From Variovorax sp. Root318D1 (GTDB lineage: Bacteria; Pseudomonadota; Gammaproteobacteria; Burkholderiales; Burkholderiaceae_C), in the NCBI RefSeq assembly GCF_001424835.1, contig NZ_LMCQ01000007.1:1-64000 (forward strand): a DNA stretch of 64,000 nt, read 5' to 3'. The notes under the pieces were generated by a model. The model did not search any database. It saw nothing but the letters and a program-made list of their open reading frames with translations, and was not told where the DNA came from. Below are positions 1 through 8,636 of the stretch, piece after piece; position 1 is the stretch's first letter; each line of letters begins with the position of its first letter. Position numbers and translations under genes: made by a program.

Positions 1-333
1 TCGGGCTGGGAGCTGTACGTGGGCGGCAACGGCGGCATCAAGACGGAGGTGGCGCAGTTCCTGGTGAAGGTGAAGACGGCGGCCGAGGTGATGGAGTACT
101 CGGGCGCGTTCTTGCAGCTGTACCGCGAGGAAGGCTGGTACCTGGAGCGCACGGTGCACTACATCGGGCGGGTCGGGCTGGACTATGTGAAGAAGAAGAT
201 CCTCGAAGACGAGGCTGGCCGCAAGGCGCTGTGGGAGCGGCTGCAGTTCGCGCTGGATGGCGAGCCCGATCCCTGGTTCGAGTCGAGCCAGGCATCGGTG
301 GATGTGCGGCAGTTCACGCCGCTCGCGGTTTAA
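1..333 (+). CDS. nirB: Nitrite reductase [NAD(P)H] large subunit, C-terminal end (partial)
   Basis: This is the last 110 codons of a gene that begins before the window; the frame is open from base 1 to the TAA at 331-333. The tail (SGWELYVGGNGGIKTEVAQF, then YIGRVGLDYVKKKI and a DPW motif) matches the end of the siroheme/[4Fe-4S] domain of assimilatory NirB, which reduces nitrite to ammonium in the cytoplasm with NAD(P)H. nirD, nasA and the siroheme gene cobA follow on the same strand, which supports an assimilatory operon. The FAD, NADH and siroheme-binding parts are outside the window and were not checked. Confidence 0.9.
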   Translation, partial: SGWELYVGGNGGIKTEVAQFLVKVKTAAEVMEYSGAFLQLYREEGWYLERTVHYIGRVGLDYVKKKILEDEAGRKALWERLQFALDGEPDPWFESSQASVDVRQFTPLAV

Positions 334-355
334 GCGCAAAGCGCAGGATAAAAAA

Positions 356-1135
356 TTGAAAAGAAGACTCTTCATTGCTTCGTCCGCGCTGGCCGCGGTG
401 GGCGTGCACGCGCAGGTGGCCGACCTCAACGACGCCATCAACAAGGCGGGCCGCCAGCGCATGCTGTCGCAGCGCGCGAGCAAGGCCTATCTCGCGCTGG
501 CGCAGAAGGTAGAAACGCGCAACGCCCAGCAGGTGCTCGACAAGTCCATCGTGCTGTTTGAAAAGCAGCTGGCCGAACTCAAGGCCTTTGCGCCGAGCCC
601 TGCCATTCGCAGCACCTACGACGCACTCGACGGCGCCTGGGGCGAGTTCAAGCGCGAGCTCACCGGCCCAACGGCCGGCAAGGAAGAAGCCGTGCGGATC
701 GTCAAGCTCGACGCCGCCGTTCTCGCGCTTGCGCACCAGGGCACCACGCAGTACGAAGCTGCCTCGGGCAAGTCCGTGGGCCGGCTGGTCAACATCGCTG
801 GCCGGCAGCGCATGCTGTCGCAGCGCATGGCCAAGTTCTACCTGGCCGGTGCGATGCAGATCGACGCGGCCGGCAGCACGGCCGAGATCGCCAAGGCACG
901 AACCGAATTCCTGGCCGGCCTGGACACTCTGCGCAATGCGCCCGAAGCCACCGCGCAGATACGCCAGGAGCTGGTGCTGGCCGACGCGCAATGGATGTTC
1001 TTCAATCGCGGGCTCCAGCGCCTCGAAGGCGCCGGCACCTCGCCCGCCCTCATGTCCGACGTGTTCGTGACCAGCGAAAACATGCTGGCCATCATGGACC
1101 GCGTGACGGGCCTGTATTCCGACCTCAAAACCTAG
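356..1135 (+). CDS. Periplasmic PilJ-type (type IV pili methyl-accepting N-domain) protein with two P-box-like motifs
   Basis: The protein is 259 aa. I chose the TTG at 356 because AGGA lies at 345-348 and the frame then opens with a Sec signal peptide (KRRLFIASSALAAVGVHAQ), so the product is exported. The mature part holds the same motif twice: NKAGRQRMLSQR at residues 29-40 and NIAGRQRMLSQR at 146-157. This is the signature of the PilJ domain (PF13675), related to the nitrate-binding P-box of NarX/NarQ. No transmembrane or signalling domain follows, so it is a stand-alone sensor or binding domain. It sits between nirB and nirD, so a role in sensing or binding nitrate or nitrite is a reasonable inference, not shown. 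A non-nitrate ligand is possible. Confidence 0.75.
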   Translation: MKRRLFIASSALAAVGVHAQVADLNDAINKAGRQRMLSQRASKAYLALAQKVETRNAQQVLDKSIVLFEKQLAELKAFAPSPAIRSTYDALDGAWGEFKRELTGPTAGKEEAVRIVKLDAAVLALAHQGTTQYEAASGKSVGRLVNIAGRQRMLSQRMAKFYLAGAMQIDAAGSTAEIAKARTEFLAGLDTLRNAPEATAQIRQELVLADAQWMFFNRGLQRLEGAGTSPALMSDVFVTSENMLAIMDRVTGLYSDLKT

Positions 1136-1146
1136 AGACCCCCATC

Positions 1147-1545
1147 ATGAGTGAATGGAAAACCATCTGCCGCATCGACGACATCCCCGTGCTCGGCTCT
1201 CGCCGCGTGGCACGCCCGGTGGGCGTGGACGTGGCGGTGTTCCGCAATTCCGAGAACCAGGTGTTCGCGCTGCTCGACCGCTGCCCGCACAAGGGTGGCC
1301 CCTTGAGCCAGTGTCCACTGCACAACTGGGCCATCGGGCTGGAAGACGGCTGCGCCAAGTCGCCCGATGAGGGGTGCACCCCCAGGTTCGCGGTGAAGGT
1401 CGAAGATGGCCAGGTCATGATGAACGCGCTCGAACTCAAGACGCATGCCATCGATCTGGCTCCGCCGCGCGCCGGCCCCGGCGCCGCAACGGCCGGCAAG
1501 CTGGGCGACGAGAGCTTCGACGTGCAGGCGCCGCACGGCAGCTAG
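1147..1545 (+). CDS. nirD: Nitrite reductase small subunit with a shortened Rieske loop
   Basis: The protein is 132 aa. It begins MSEWKTICRIDDIP and ends its core with DEGCTPRFAVKVEDG, typical of NirD, the Rieske-fold partner of NirB. Potential cluster ligands are visible as CPH (C46, H48) and CPLH (C56, H59). Only seven residues separate H48 from C56, whereas Rieske proteins usually have about 15-17. From memory of related NirDs, a stretch like GIVxGxxVA should follow PLSQ. The gene is otherwise intact, so the loss is in frame, about 27 bases. NirD does not strictly need a cluster (the E. coli protein lacks the cysteines), so it may still work. The residues after about 100 form an Ala/Pro/Gly-rich tail. 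Confidence 0.88.
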   Translation: MSEWKTICRIDDIPVLGSRRVARPVGVDVAVFRNSENQVFALLDRCPHKGGPLSQCPLHNWAIGLEDGCAKSPDEGCTPRFAVKVEDGQVMMNALELKTHAIDLAPPRAGPGAATAGKLGDESFDVQAPHGS

Positions 1546-1567
1546 GCGCACAACAAGGCATCGACCC

Positions 1568-4363
1568 ATGGAAGAAACTCGCTCCACCTGCCCCTACTGC
1601 GGCGTGGGCTGCGGTGTGATCATCGAATCCGACGGCGCGCAGATTACCGGCGTGCGCGGAGACCCCGACCACCCGGCCAACTTCGGGCGCCTCTGTACCA
1701 AGGGCTCGACACTGCATCTCACGGCCACGGCCACGGTCACGCGCCAGACACGGCTGCTGCAACCCATGCGGCGCGCCGCGCGCGGCGGCGAGCCGGCGCC
1801 CATCGGATGGGACACCGCGCTCGATGGCGCCGTCGACAAGTTCGAACAGGTCATCCGCGACCACGGCCCCGACGCCGTGGGCTTCTACGTCTCGGGGCAG
1901 TTGCTCACCGAGGACTACTACGTCTTCAACAAGCTCGCAAAGGGCCTGATCGGCACCAACAACATCGACACCAACTCGCGCCTGTGCATGAGCAGTGCGG
2001 TGGCGGGCTACAAGCAGACGCTGGGCGCCGACGCGCCGCCGGCCTGCTACGACGACCTGAAGCACGCCGAGTGCCTTTTCATCGTGGGCAGCAACGCCGC
2101 GTGGGCGCACCCGATCCTGTTCCGCCGCATCGAAGATGCGAAGGCTGCGAACCCCGGCATGAAGATCATCGTGGCCGACCCGCGCCGCACCGACACGGTC
2201 GAGATCGCCGACCTGTTCCTGCCGATCCAGCCCGGCACCGACGTGATGCTGTTCAACGGCATGCTGCACCTGATGCTGTGGGAAGGCTGGACCGACAACG
2301 GCTACATCGCGGCCCACACCAACGGCTTCGATCCACTGAAAGCCACGGTGCGCGAATGCACGCCCGACAAGGTGGCGCAGATCTGCGGAATTTCGAAGGA
2401 AGACCTGCTTGCCGCGGCGCGCATGTTCGCGACCTCGCCGGCCACGCTGAGCCTCTACTGCCAGGGCCTCAACCAGTCGTCGAGCGGCACCGCAAAAAAT
2501 GCTGCGCTGATCAACCTGCACCTGGCAACCGGCCAGATCGGCAAGCCCGGCGCAGGCCCTTTCTCGCTCACCGGCCAACCCAATGCGATGGGCGGACGCG
2601 AAGTGGGCGGCTTGGCCAATCTGCTGAGCGCGCACCGCGACCTGGCCAATCCGGCGCACCGGGCCGAAGTGGCGGCGCTGTGGAACCTGCCCTCGGTGCC
2701 CGAGAAGCCCGGCAAGACCGCGGTCGAGATGTTCCAGGCCGCAGCCGATGGCGAGATCCGCGCGCTGTGGATCGCCTGCACCAACCCCGCCCAGTCGATG
2801 CCCGACCAGGCCACCGTGCGCCGCGCCCTGGAGCGCGCCGAATTCGTCGTGGTGCAGGAAGCCTTTTCAACCACGTCGACTTGCGCCTTCGCCGACCTGC
2901 TGCTGCCCGCAACCACCTGGGGCGAGAAGGAAGGCACCGTGACCAACAGCGAGCGTCGCATCTCGCGCGTTCGCCCCGCGGTGGCGGCGCCCGGCGAGGC
3001 GCGTCACGACTGGTCGATCGCCGTGGACTTCGCGCGCCGACTCGAGCAGCGGCTCGGCCGCGCTCCCACGCTGTTTCCCTACGACTCGGCCGAAAGGGTG
3101 TGGAACGAGCACCGCGAATCCACGCGCGGCCGCGACCTCGACATCACCGGCATGAGCTACGCGATGCTCGAGACCGCGGGTCCGCAGCAATGGCCGCTGA
3201 AAGAAGGCGAAACCACCGGCCGCGCCCGCCTCTATGAAGACGGCATCTTCCCGACGCCGGACGGGCGCGCGCGTTTCGTCGACACGGTCTACAAGCCGGT
3301 GGCAGAGGCGCGCGAAGCGCGCTATCCGTTCTCGCTCAACACGGGCCGTTTGCGCGACCAGTGGCACGGCATGAGCCGCACGGGCACGGTCGGCCGGCTC
3401 TTCGGCCACGTGGCCGAGCCCGTGGTGCAAATGAACGCGCAAGACATGGCGCGCCGCCAGCTGACCGACGGCGACCTGGTGCACCTCACCTCCAAGCGCG
3501 GCTCGATCCTGCTGCCCGCGCGCGCGAGTGCCGAGATCGGGCTGAGCCAGGCCTTCGTCGCCATGCACTGGGGCGAGGAATACCTGAGCGGATGCTCGTC
3601 GACCGGGACGCCGCTGGCGGGCATCAATGCGCTGACCTCCCCGGCCTACTGCCCCACGTCGAAGCAACCCGAGCTCAAGCACACGCCGGTCAAGATCCTC
3701 AAGGCCGAATTGCCGTGGTCGCTGCTCGCCATGGCGTGGCTGCCGCCCGAAACGGCGCTGGCCGCGCACCAGGCGCTCAAGCCGCTGATGGCGATGTTCC
3801 CGTTTGCCACCTGCGTGCCGTTCTCGGGCAACACCCCGGGCGAGGAACGCAGCGGCATTTTGTTTCGCGCCGCAGCGCACGACGCACCGGCGGACGAGCT
3901 CGTCGATCGCATCGAAAACCTGCTCGGCCTCGTCGGCAGCGATGCCTTGCGCTACGCCGACCGCCGGCGCGGTCAGCGCCGCGTGGCACGGCTGGTGCGG
4001 CGCACCGATGGCAACGCCGGCCTGGAGGCCTTCCTGCTGGGCGGCGACACCAGTGCCGAAGCTTGGATCGGCACCCTGCTGCGGGAAGAAATCCCGGCGC
4101 AAACCTATGGCCGCCTGCTGCTGTCGCCGGGCGCCCGCGCGCCCGTGGCGGTGCAGTCGCGCGGCCAGCCGGTGTGCACCTGCTTCAACGTGACCGACCT
4201 GGCGATCCGGGCCGAGCTGGGCCGCTGCAGCGGCACGCCCGAGGAACGGCTGGCTTCCCTGCAGGGCGCGCTCAAATGCGGCACCAACTGCGGCTCATGC
4301 TTGCCCGAACTCAAACGCATGGTGCGGGCCACTCCCGCCGAAACCGCGGTGGAGGGTGCATAA
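1568..4363 (+). CDS. nasA: Assimilatory nitrate reductase catalytic subunit
   Basis: The protein is 931 aa and reduces nitrate to nitrite in the cytoplasm. Cysteines C8, C11, C15 and C43 form the N-terminal [4Fe-4S] motif. A conserved NSRLCMSSAV stretch places the molybdenum-ligand cysteine at C140. The molybdopterin-binding and dinucleotide-binding domains follow (for example QGLNQSSSGT and GPFSLTGQPNAMGGREVGG). After about residue 860 comes a BFD-like [2Fe-2S] domain with C870, C872, C908 and C911 (CTCFNV and CGTNCGSC), the feature that separates the long NasA type from periplasmic NapA. There is no Tat signal, in keeping with a cytoplasmic enzyme. It starts 22 bases after nirD and is probably cotranscribed with it. 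Confidence 0.95.
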   Translation: MEETRSTCPYCGVGCGVIIESDGAQITGVRGDPDHPANFGRLCTKGSTLHLTATATVTRQTRLLQPMRRAARGGEPAPIGWDTALDGAVDKFEQVIRDHGPDAVGFYVSGQLLTEDYYVFNKLAKGLIGTNNIDTNSRLCMSSAVAGYKQTLGADAPPACYDDLKHAECLFIVGSNAAWAHPILFRRIEDAKAANPGMKIIVADPRRTDTVEIADLFLPIQPGTDVMLFNGMLHLMLWEGWTDNGYIAAHTNGFDPLKATVRECTPDKVAQICGISKEDLLAAARMFATSPATLSLYCQGLNQSSSGTAKNAALINLHLATGQIGKPGAGPFSLTGQPNAMGGREVGGLANLLSAHRDLANPAHRAEVAALWNLPSVPEKPGKTAVEMFQAAADGEIRALWIACTNPAQSMPDQATVRRALERAEFVVVQEAFSTTSTCAFADLLLPATTWGEKEGTVTNSERRISRVRPAVAAPGEARHDWSIAVDFARRLEQRLGRAPTLFPYDSAERVWNEHRESTRGRDLDITGMSYAMLETAGPQQWPLKEGETTGRARLYEDGIFPTPDGRARFVDTVYKPVAEAREARYPFSLNTGRLRDQWHGMSRTGTVGRLFGHVAEPVVQMNAQDMARRQLTDGDLVHLTSKRGSILLPARASAEIGLSQAFVAMHWGEEYLSGCSSTGTPLAGINALTSPAYCPTSKQPELKHTPVKILKAELPWSLLAMAWLPPETALAAHQALKPLMAMFPFATCVPFSGNTPGEERSGILFRAAAHDAPADELVDRIENLLGLVGSDALRYADRRRGQRRVARLVRRTDGNAGLEAFLLGGDTSAEAWIGTLLREEIPAQTYGRLLLSPGARAPVAVQSRGQPVCTCFNVTDLAIRAELGRCSGTPEERLASLQGALKCGTNCGSCLPELKRMVRATPAETAVEGA

Positions 4364-4410
4364 GCCGCCTTGCTTTCGGGCATAAGCATTGCGGGACAAT
4401 CCGTGCACCC

Positions 4411-5316
4411 ATGGGAATCAGCCAATACATCAAGGAAATCGGCCGCGGCGCGCGAGGCGCCAAGCCGCTGACGCGCGAACAGGCCACCGACCTGTTCGGG
4501 CAGGTGCTGGACGGCACCGTCACCGACCTGGAGATCGGCGGCTTTTGCCTCGCGATGCGCATCAAGGGCGAAACGCCGGAAGAGATGGCCGGCTTCCTCG
4601 ACGCCACGCACACCAGGCTCAACCACCTGCCCGCCGCCGACCGCCCGCTCATCGTGCTGCCGAGCTACAACGGTGCGCGCAAGCTGCCGGTGCTCACGCC
4701 GCTGCTGGCGCTGCTGCTCGCCCGCGAAGGGCTGCCGGTGCTGGTGCACGGCAGCGCCACCGAAACATCGCGCGTGCTCGCCTCGAACGTGCTGGAGGCA
4801 TTGGACGTGCCCCAGCTCACGACGATCAGGCAAATCCCGTCCGGCGAAGTGGGCTTTGCGCCGACCGAGCTGCTCAACCCGGCCCTCAAGCGGCTGCTCG
4901 ACGTGCGCCGCGTGGTGGGCCTGCGCAACCCTGGCCACAGCGTGGTCAAGCTGATGCAGCCGACCACCGGTCCCTGCGTGATCGTGGCAAGCTACACCCA
5001 TCCGGAATACGCACGCACCATGGGCGAAACCTTCGAGCTCATGGGCATGACCGCCCTGCTCTCGCGCGGCCTCGAGGGCGAAGTGGTGTCCGACCCGCGC
5101 CGCACCGCGCAGATCGACGGCTTCGTGCGCGGCGTGCGCAGCGAACTGCAGGCCCAGGCCACGGGCACATCGAGCGAGGTGCCCGGCCTGCCGAAAGAAA
5201 TCGACGTCGCGACCACGGCCGAGTACACGCGGCGCGTATTGAACGGCGAGCTTCCCGTGCCCGAAGCCATCGCCACGCAGGTCAGGCACATCACGCAACT
5301 GGCGTCCCACGCATGA
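4411..5316 (+). CDS. ybiB: YbiB / TrpD2-family protein (anthranilate phosphoribosyltransferase-like fold)
   Basis: The protein is 301 aa. It starts MGISQYIKEIGRGARGAKPL and has the TrpD-like helical N-domain followed by a phosphoribosyltransferase-type core (LVHGSATETSRVLASNVLEA, VVGLRNPGHSVVKLMQP). The family name TrpD2 comes from its resemblance to TrpD. E. coli YbiB lacks anthranilate phosphoribosyltransferase activity and binds nucleic acids, so a role in tryptophan synthesis is unlikely. The gene lies 47 bases after nasA, and its last four bases overlap the cobA start (ATGA at 5313-5316), which implies translational coupling inside the nitrate-assimilation operon. What it does there is unknown. 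Confidence 0.85.
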   Translation: MGISQYIKEIGRGARGAKPLTREQATDLFGQVLDGTVTDLEIGGFCLAMRIKGETPEEMAGFLDATHTRLNHLPAADRPLIVLPSYNGARKLPVLTPLLALLLAREGLPVLVHGSATETSRVLASNVLEALDVPQLTTIRQIPSGEVGFAPTELLNPALKRLLDVRRVVGLRNPGHSVVKLMQPTTGPCVIVASYTHPEYARTMGETFELMGMTALLSRGLEGEVVSDPRRTAQIDGFVRGVRSELQAQATGTSSEVPGLPKEIDVATTAEYTRRVLNGELPVPEAIATQVRHITQLASHA

Positions 5317-6125
5317 ACAGACCGATCACTTCGTTTGCCACCGGAAGCTGCACGCTGGTGGGCGCCGGCCCCGGCGACCCCGAGTTGCTCACCATCAAGG
5401 CTGTCAAAGCAATTCAGGCCGCGACCGTGCTGCTGGTGGACGACCTCGTGAGCGAAAGCATCCTGGCCTCGTACGCCCGGCCCGGCGCGCGCATCGTCCA
5501 CGTGGGCAAGCGCGGCGGCTGCAAGAGCACGCCCCAGGCTTTCATCGAGCGGCTCATGATCACCGCGGCGCATGAAGGCGAAACCGTCGTCCGCCTCAAG
5601 GGCGGCGACCCCTTCATCTTCGGCCGCGGCGGCGAAGAGGTCGAGCACCTGCGCGAAGCCGGCGTCGAGTGCACCGTGATCAACGGTATCACCGCCGGCC
5701 TCGCGGCCGCCACCTCGCTCGGCGTGCCACTCACGCACCGCGACCATGCGCAGGGCGTGGTGTTCGTCACCGGCCATGCCAAGACTGGCGCCGGCGCGCA
5801 CGAAGACGCGACCGACTGGCGCGCGCTTGCGGCCACGGCGCACAACGCACGGCTCACGCTCGTCATCTACATGGGCGTGGCGGGCGCTGGCCACATCGAA
5901 CGCGAACTGCTGCAGGGCCTGCCCGGCGACACGCCGGTGGCCGTGGTGCAGCATGCGAGCCTGCCGCAGCAGCGCCACATCACGACCACGCTCGACCGGC
6001 TCCAGGCTGGCATTGCCGAGGCCGGACTCGCGAGCCCCGCGGTGATCGTGGTGGGCGACGTGCTGCGCGGGCTGGCCGCGGCGGCGCTGCCGGTGGGCAC
6101 CGACGCGGGCCGCTTCGGCACCTGA
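5313..6125 (+). CDS. cobA: Uroporphyrinogen-III C-methyltransferase
   Basis: The protein is 270 aa. It makes precorrin-2 from uroporphyrinogen III with two SAM-derived methyl groups, the first step towards siroheme. Family motifs are clear: VGAGPGDPELLT near residues 16-27, VVRLKGGDPFIFGRGGEE around 95-112, NGITAG, and PLTHRD. It is a single-domain SUMT, without the CysG dehydrogenase/ferrochelatase part, so another gene must finish siroheme. The position after nirBD and nasA fits the siroheme need of NirB. The start overlaps the ybiB stop. Confidence 0.93.
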   Translation: MNRPITSFATGSCTLVGAGPGDPELLTIKAVKAIQAATVLLVDDLVSESILASYARPGARIVHVGKRGGCKSTPQAFIERLMITAAHEGETVVRLKGGDPFIFGRGGEEVEHLREAGVECTVINGITAGLAAATSLGVPLTHRDHAQGVVFVTGHAKTGAGAHEDATDWRALAATAHNARLTLVIYMGVAGAGHIERELLQGLPGDTPVAVVQHASLPQQRHITTTLDRLQAGIAEAGLASPAVIVVGDVLRGLAAAALPVGTDAGRFGT

Positions 6126-6196
6126 GCAGCCGTCAGAAGGAGAAGGCCCGGGCCATCCGCGGACAGCCCCGGGCGCAACGCGCTGGCACCAAGATG

Positions 6197-6212
6197 TGGC
6201 ATGGAGCGTGCT
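6197..6212 (+). promoter_or_regulatory. Sigma-54-type (-24/-12) promoter for the ABC transporter operon
   Basis: The bases read TGGCATG, four bases, then GTGCT. The GG and GC dinucleotides sit at the exact spacing of the RpoN consensus TGGCACG-N4-TTGCW, with two mismatches. The site is about 50 bases before the ABC ATPase start at 6264 and after the end of cobA, so it would drive the transporter genes. RpoN promoters need an enhancer-binding activator such as NtrC; I did not find a convincing upstream NtrC site. Confidence 0.55.
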
Positions 6213-6263
6213 TAACGCCAGCATGCCCGTTTTTCGATCGCTTTCGGCGTCCGTCGCTCACCC

Positions 6264-7367
6264 ATGAACGCAGTCGCCGCGCTTCCGCCCGCCGCCGTTG
6301 AAATCGTTGCCCTAAGCAAGCGCTACGCCGCAGGCACGCCGGCCGCCGTCGACCGGATCGACCTGCGCATTGCCAGCGGCAGCTACTGCTGCCTGCTGGG
6401 CCCTTCGGGCTGCGGCAAGAGCACCACGCTGCGCATGATCGCCGGCCACGAGTCGGTCACGAGCGGCGACATCCTGCTGGACAACCGCAACATCACGAAC
6501 CTGCCCGCGGCCGCGCGCGGCACGGCGATGATGTTCCAGAGCTTTGCGCTGTTCCCGCACCTGTCCGCAACGGACAACGTGGCCTTCAGCCTCAAGATGA
6601 AGGGCGTCGGCAAGGCCGACCGCCAGAAGCGTGCGCGCGACCTGCTGGAACGCGTGGCCATGGGCCACCTGGCCGAACGCAAGCCCGGTGAACTCTCCGG
6701 CGGACAGCAGCAGCGCGTGGCGCTGGCGCGCGCGCTCATCACCGAACCGCGCGTGCTGCTGCTGGACGAGCCGCTGTCGGCGCTCGACCCCTTTTTGCGC
6801 ATCCAGATGCGCGCCGAATTGCGGCGCTGGCAGAAGGAACTGGGGCTGACTTTCGTGCACGTCACGCATTCGCAGGAAGAAGCGATGGCGCTGGCCGACA
6901 CCATGGTGGTCATGAACCACGGGGTGATCGAGCAGGTCGGCTCGCCGCACCAGATCTACAACCACCCGGCCAACGAATTCGTGGCGCGCTTCATGGGCGG
7001 GCACAACGTGTTCGACACGCCCGCCGGGCCCATCGCCGTGCGCAACGACCACATGCGGATTGCTCCGGCTTCCGATGGCGCCGCCTCCGGTGGCCTTGCC
7101 GCGACGGTGACCGACGTCGAATACCAGGGCACCTACGTGCTGCTCGGGCTGGCGCTGCAAGCCACCCCGCCCGGCCGCCAGAACGTGTCGGTGCTGATGG
7201 GCGAAGCCGCCTTCCTCGCGAGTCCCTACGCACAAGGCGAAACGGTTCGCCTGTCCTGGGCCGAAGCCGATGCACGCGCGCTCGCTGCGCCCCCGCAAGC
7301 GCCGCCGGCTATTTCTATCCCCGTTCCCTCACCCGCCACTTTCCACACGGAGGCTCTTTCATCATGA
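6264..7367 (+). CDS. ABC transporter ATPase, polyamine (PotA) type
   Basis: The protein is 367 aa and energises import from the cytoplasmic face. The Walker A motif GPSGCGKST is at residues 46-54, the signature LSGGQQQRV begins at 144, Walker B VLLLDEPLS begins at 164, and a switch histidine lies in VHVTHSQEEA. A C-terminal TOBE-like region follows from about 250. This layout matches PotA/PotG of spermidine/putrescine importers. Its stop overlaps the ATG of the binding-protein gene. The substrate is inferred from family only; betaine and other amine transporters share this ATPase type. Confidence 0.88.
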   Translation: MNAVAALPPAAVEIVALSKRYAAGTPAAVDRIDLRIASGSYCCLLGPSGCGKSTTLRMIAGHESVTSGDILLDNRNITNLPAAARGTAMMFQSFALFPHLSATDNVAFSLKMKGVGKADRQKRARDLLERVAMGHLAERKPGELSGGQQQRVALARALITEPRVLLLDEPLSALDPFLRIQMRAELRRWQKELGLTFVHVTHSQEEAMALADTMVVMNHGVIEQVGSPHQIYNHPANEFVARFMGGHNVFDTPAGPIAVRNDHMRIAPASDGAASGGLAATVTDVEYQGTYVLLGLALQATPPGRQNVSVLMGEAAFLASPYAQGETVRLSWAEADARALAAPPQAPPAISIPVPSPATFHTEALSS

Positions 7368-8632
7368 CCGACCCCATCGACTCGTCCGCCGGCGTCCAGC
7401 GCCGCACCCTGCTGCAAGGCACCGCCGGCATCCTGGCCACGGGCATCGCGCCCTTCGTGCATGCGCAGGAAAAAATCGTGCTGCGCTACCTCGGCACCGC
7501 GGTGAACCAGGACAAGGCGATTGCCGAGAAGTTCAAGGCCGACACCGGCATCGAGATTCAGTACGTGGCCGTGACCACCGACGACGTTACCAAGCGCGCC
7601 GTGACCGCACCCAACAGCTTCGACCTGATCGACACCGAGTTCTTCTCGCTCAAGAAGATCGTGCCCACCGGCAACCTGAAGGGCATCGACACCAAGAAGA
7701 TCAAGAACGCGGACAAGATCACCACGCTCTTCACCAAGGGCGAAGTCGGCGGCAAGGCCGTGGGCGACCAGGGCACCGCACCCAAGAAGGTGATCTATCT
7801 CGAAGGCGAGAAATCGAAGAAGTTCGCTACCTCGCCCACGCAGTTCATGTCGCTGATTCCCACGGTTTACAACGCCGACACGCTGGGCATCCGCCCCGAC
7901 CTGATCAAGCGGCCGATCAGCTCCTGGGCCGAACTGCTCAATCCGGAATTCAAGGGCAAGGCCGCGATCCTGAACATTCCGTCCATCGGCATCATGGACG
8001 CGGCAATGGTGGTGGAGGCCAAGGGCATCCACAAGTACAAGGACAAGGGCAACATGACCAAGGCCGAGATCGACCTGACGATCAAGACCCTGATCGAAGC
8101 CAAGAAGGCCGGCCAGTTCCGCGCGCTGTGGAAGGACTTCAACGAGTCCGTCAACCTGATGGCTTCGGGCGAAGTGGTGATCCAGTCGATGTGGTCACCC
8201 GCCGTCACGGCCGTACGCACCAAGGGCATTGCCTGCAACTTCCAGCCGCTCAAGGAAGGCTACCGCGCCTGGGCCGCGGGCTTCGGCCTGCCGGCCACGC
8301 TGTCGGGCAAGAAGCTCGACGGCGCGTACGAATTCATCAACTGGTTCCTCGACGGCTGGGCCGGCGCCTACCTGAACCGCCAGGGCTACTACAGCGCGGT
8401 GCTCGACACGGCCAAGGCCAAGATGGAAGCCTACGAGTGGGCCTACTGGATGGAAGGCAAGCCGGCTTCGCAAGACATCAAGAGCCCGAACGGCGACCTG
8501 CTGGCCAAGGCCGGCGCGGTGCGCGACGGCGGCAGCTACGAACAGCGCATGGGCGGCATCGCCTGCTGGAATGCGGTGATGGACGAGAACGAGTACATGG
8601 TCAAGAAATGGAACGAGTTCGTTGCCGCCTGA
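7364..8632 (+). CDS. ABC transporter extracellular solute-binding protein, PotD-like
   Basis: The protein is 422 aa. It begins with a twin-arginine-like leader (RRTLLQGTAGILATG, then a likely cleavage after HAQ near residue 35), so it is exported. A GGAGG-containing site precedes the ATG. The mature protein has the periplasmic type II fold of PotD-like proteins (VLRYLGTAVNQDKAIAEKFK; GLPATLSGKKLDGAYEFINW). It would capture the substrate in the periplasm and deliver it to the two permeases encoded downstream. Substrate not resolved; polyamine is the family default. Confidence 0.85.
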   Translation: MTDPIDSSAGVQRRTLLQGTAGILATGIAPFVHAQEKIVLRYLGTAVNQDKAIAEKFKADTGIEIQYVAVTTDDVTKRAVTAPNSFDLIDTEFFSLKKIVPTGNLKGIDTKKIKNADKITTLFTKGEVGGKAVGDQGTAPKKVIYLEGEKSKKFATSPTQFMSLIPTVYNADTLGIRPDLIKRPISSWAELLNPEFKGKAAILNIPSIGIMDAAMVVEAKGIHKYKDKGNMTKAEIDLTIKTLIEAKKAGQFRALWKDFNESVNLMASGEVVIQSMWSPAVTAVRTKGIACNFQPLKEGYRAWAAGFGLPATLSGKKLDGAYEFINWFLDGWAGAYLNRQGYYSAVLDTAKAKMEAYEWAYWMEGKPASQDIKSPNGDLLAKAGAVRDGGSYEQRMGGIACWNAVMDENEYMVKKWNEFVAA

Positions 8633-8636
8633 CGCT

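Noticed and set aside
6181-6196. A second TGGCAC match just before the sigma-54 site
   Set aside because: Its distance to the next GC is wrong for a -24/-12 pair; the site at 6197 has the exact spacing.
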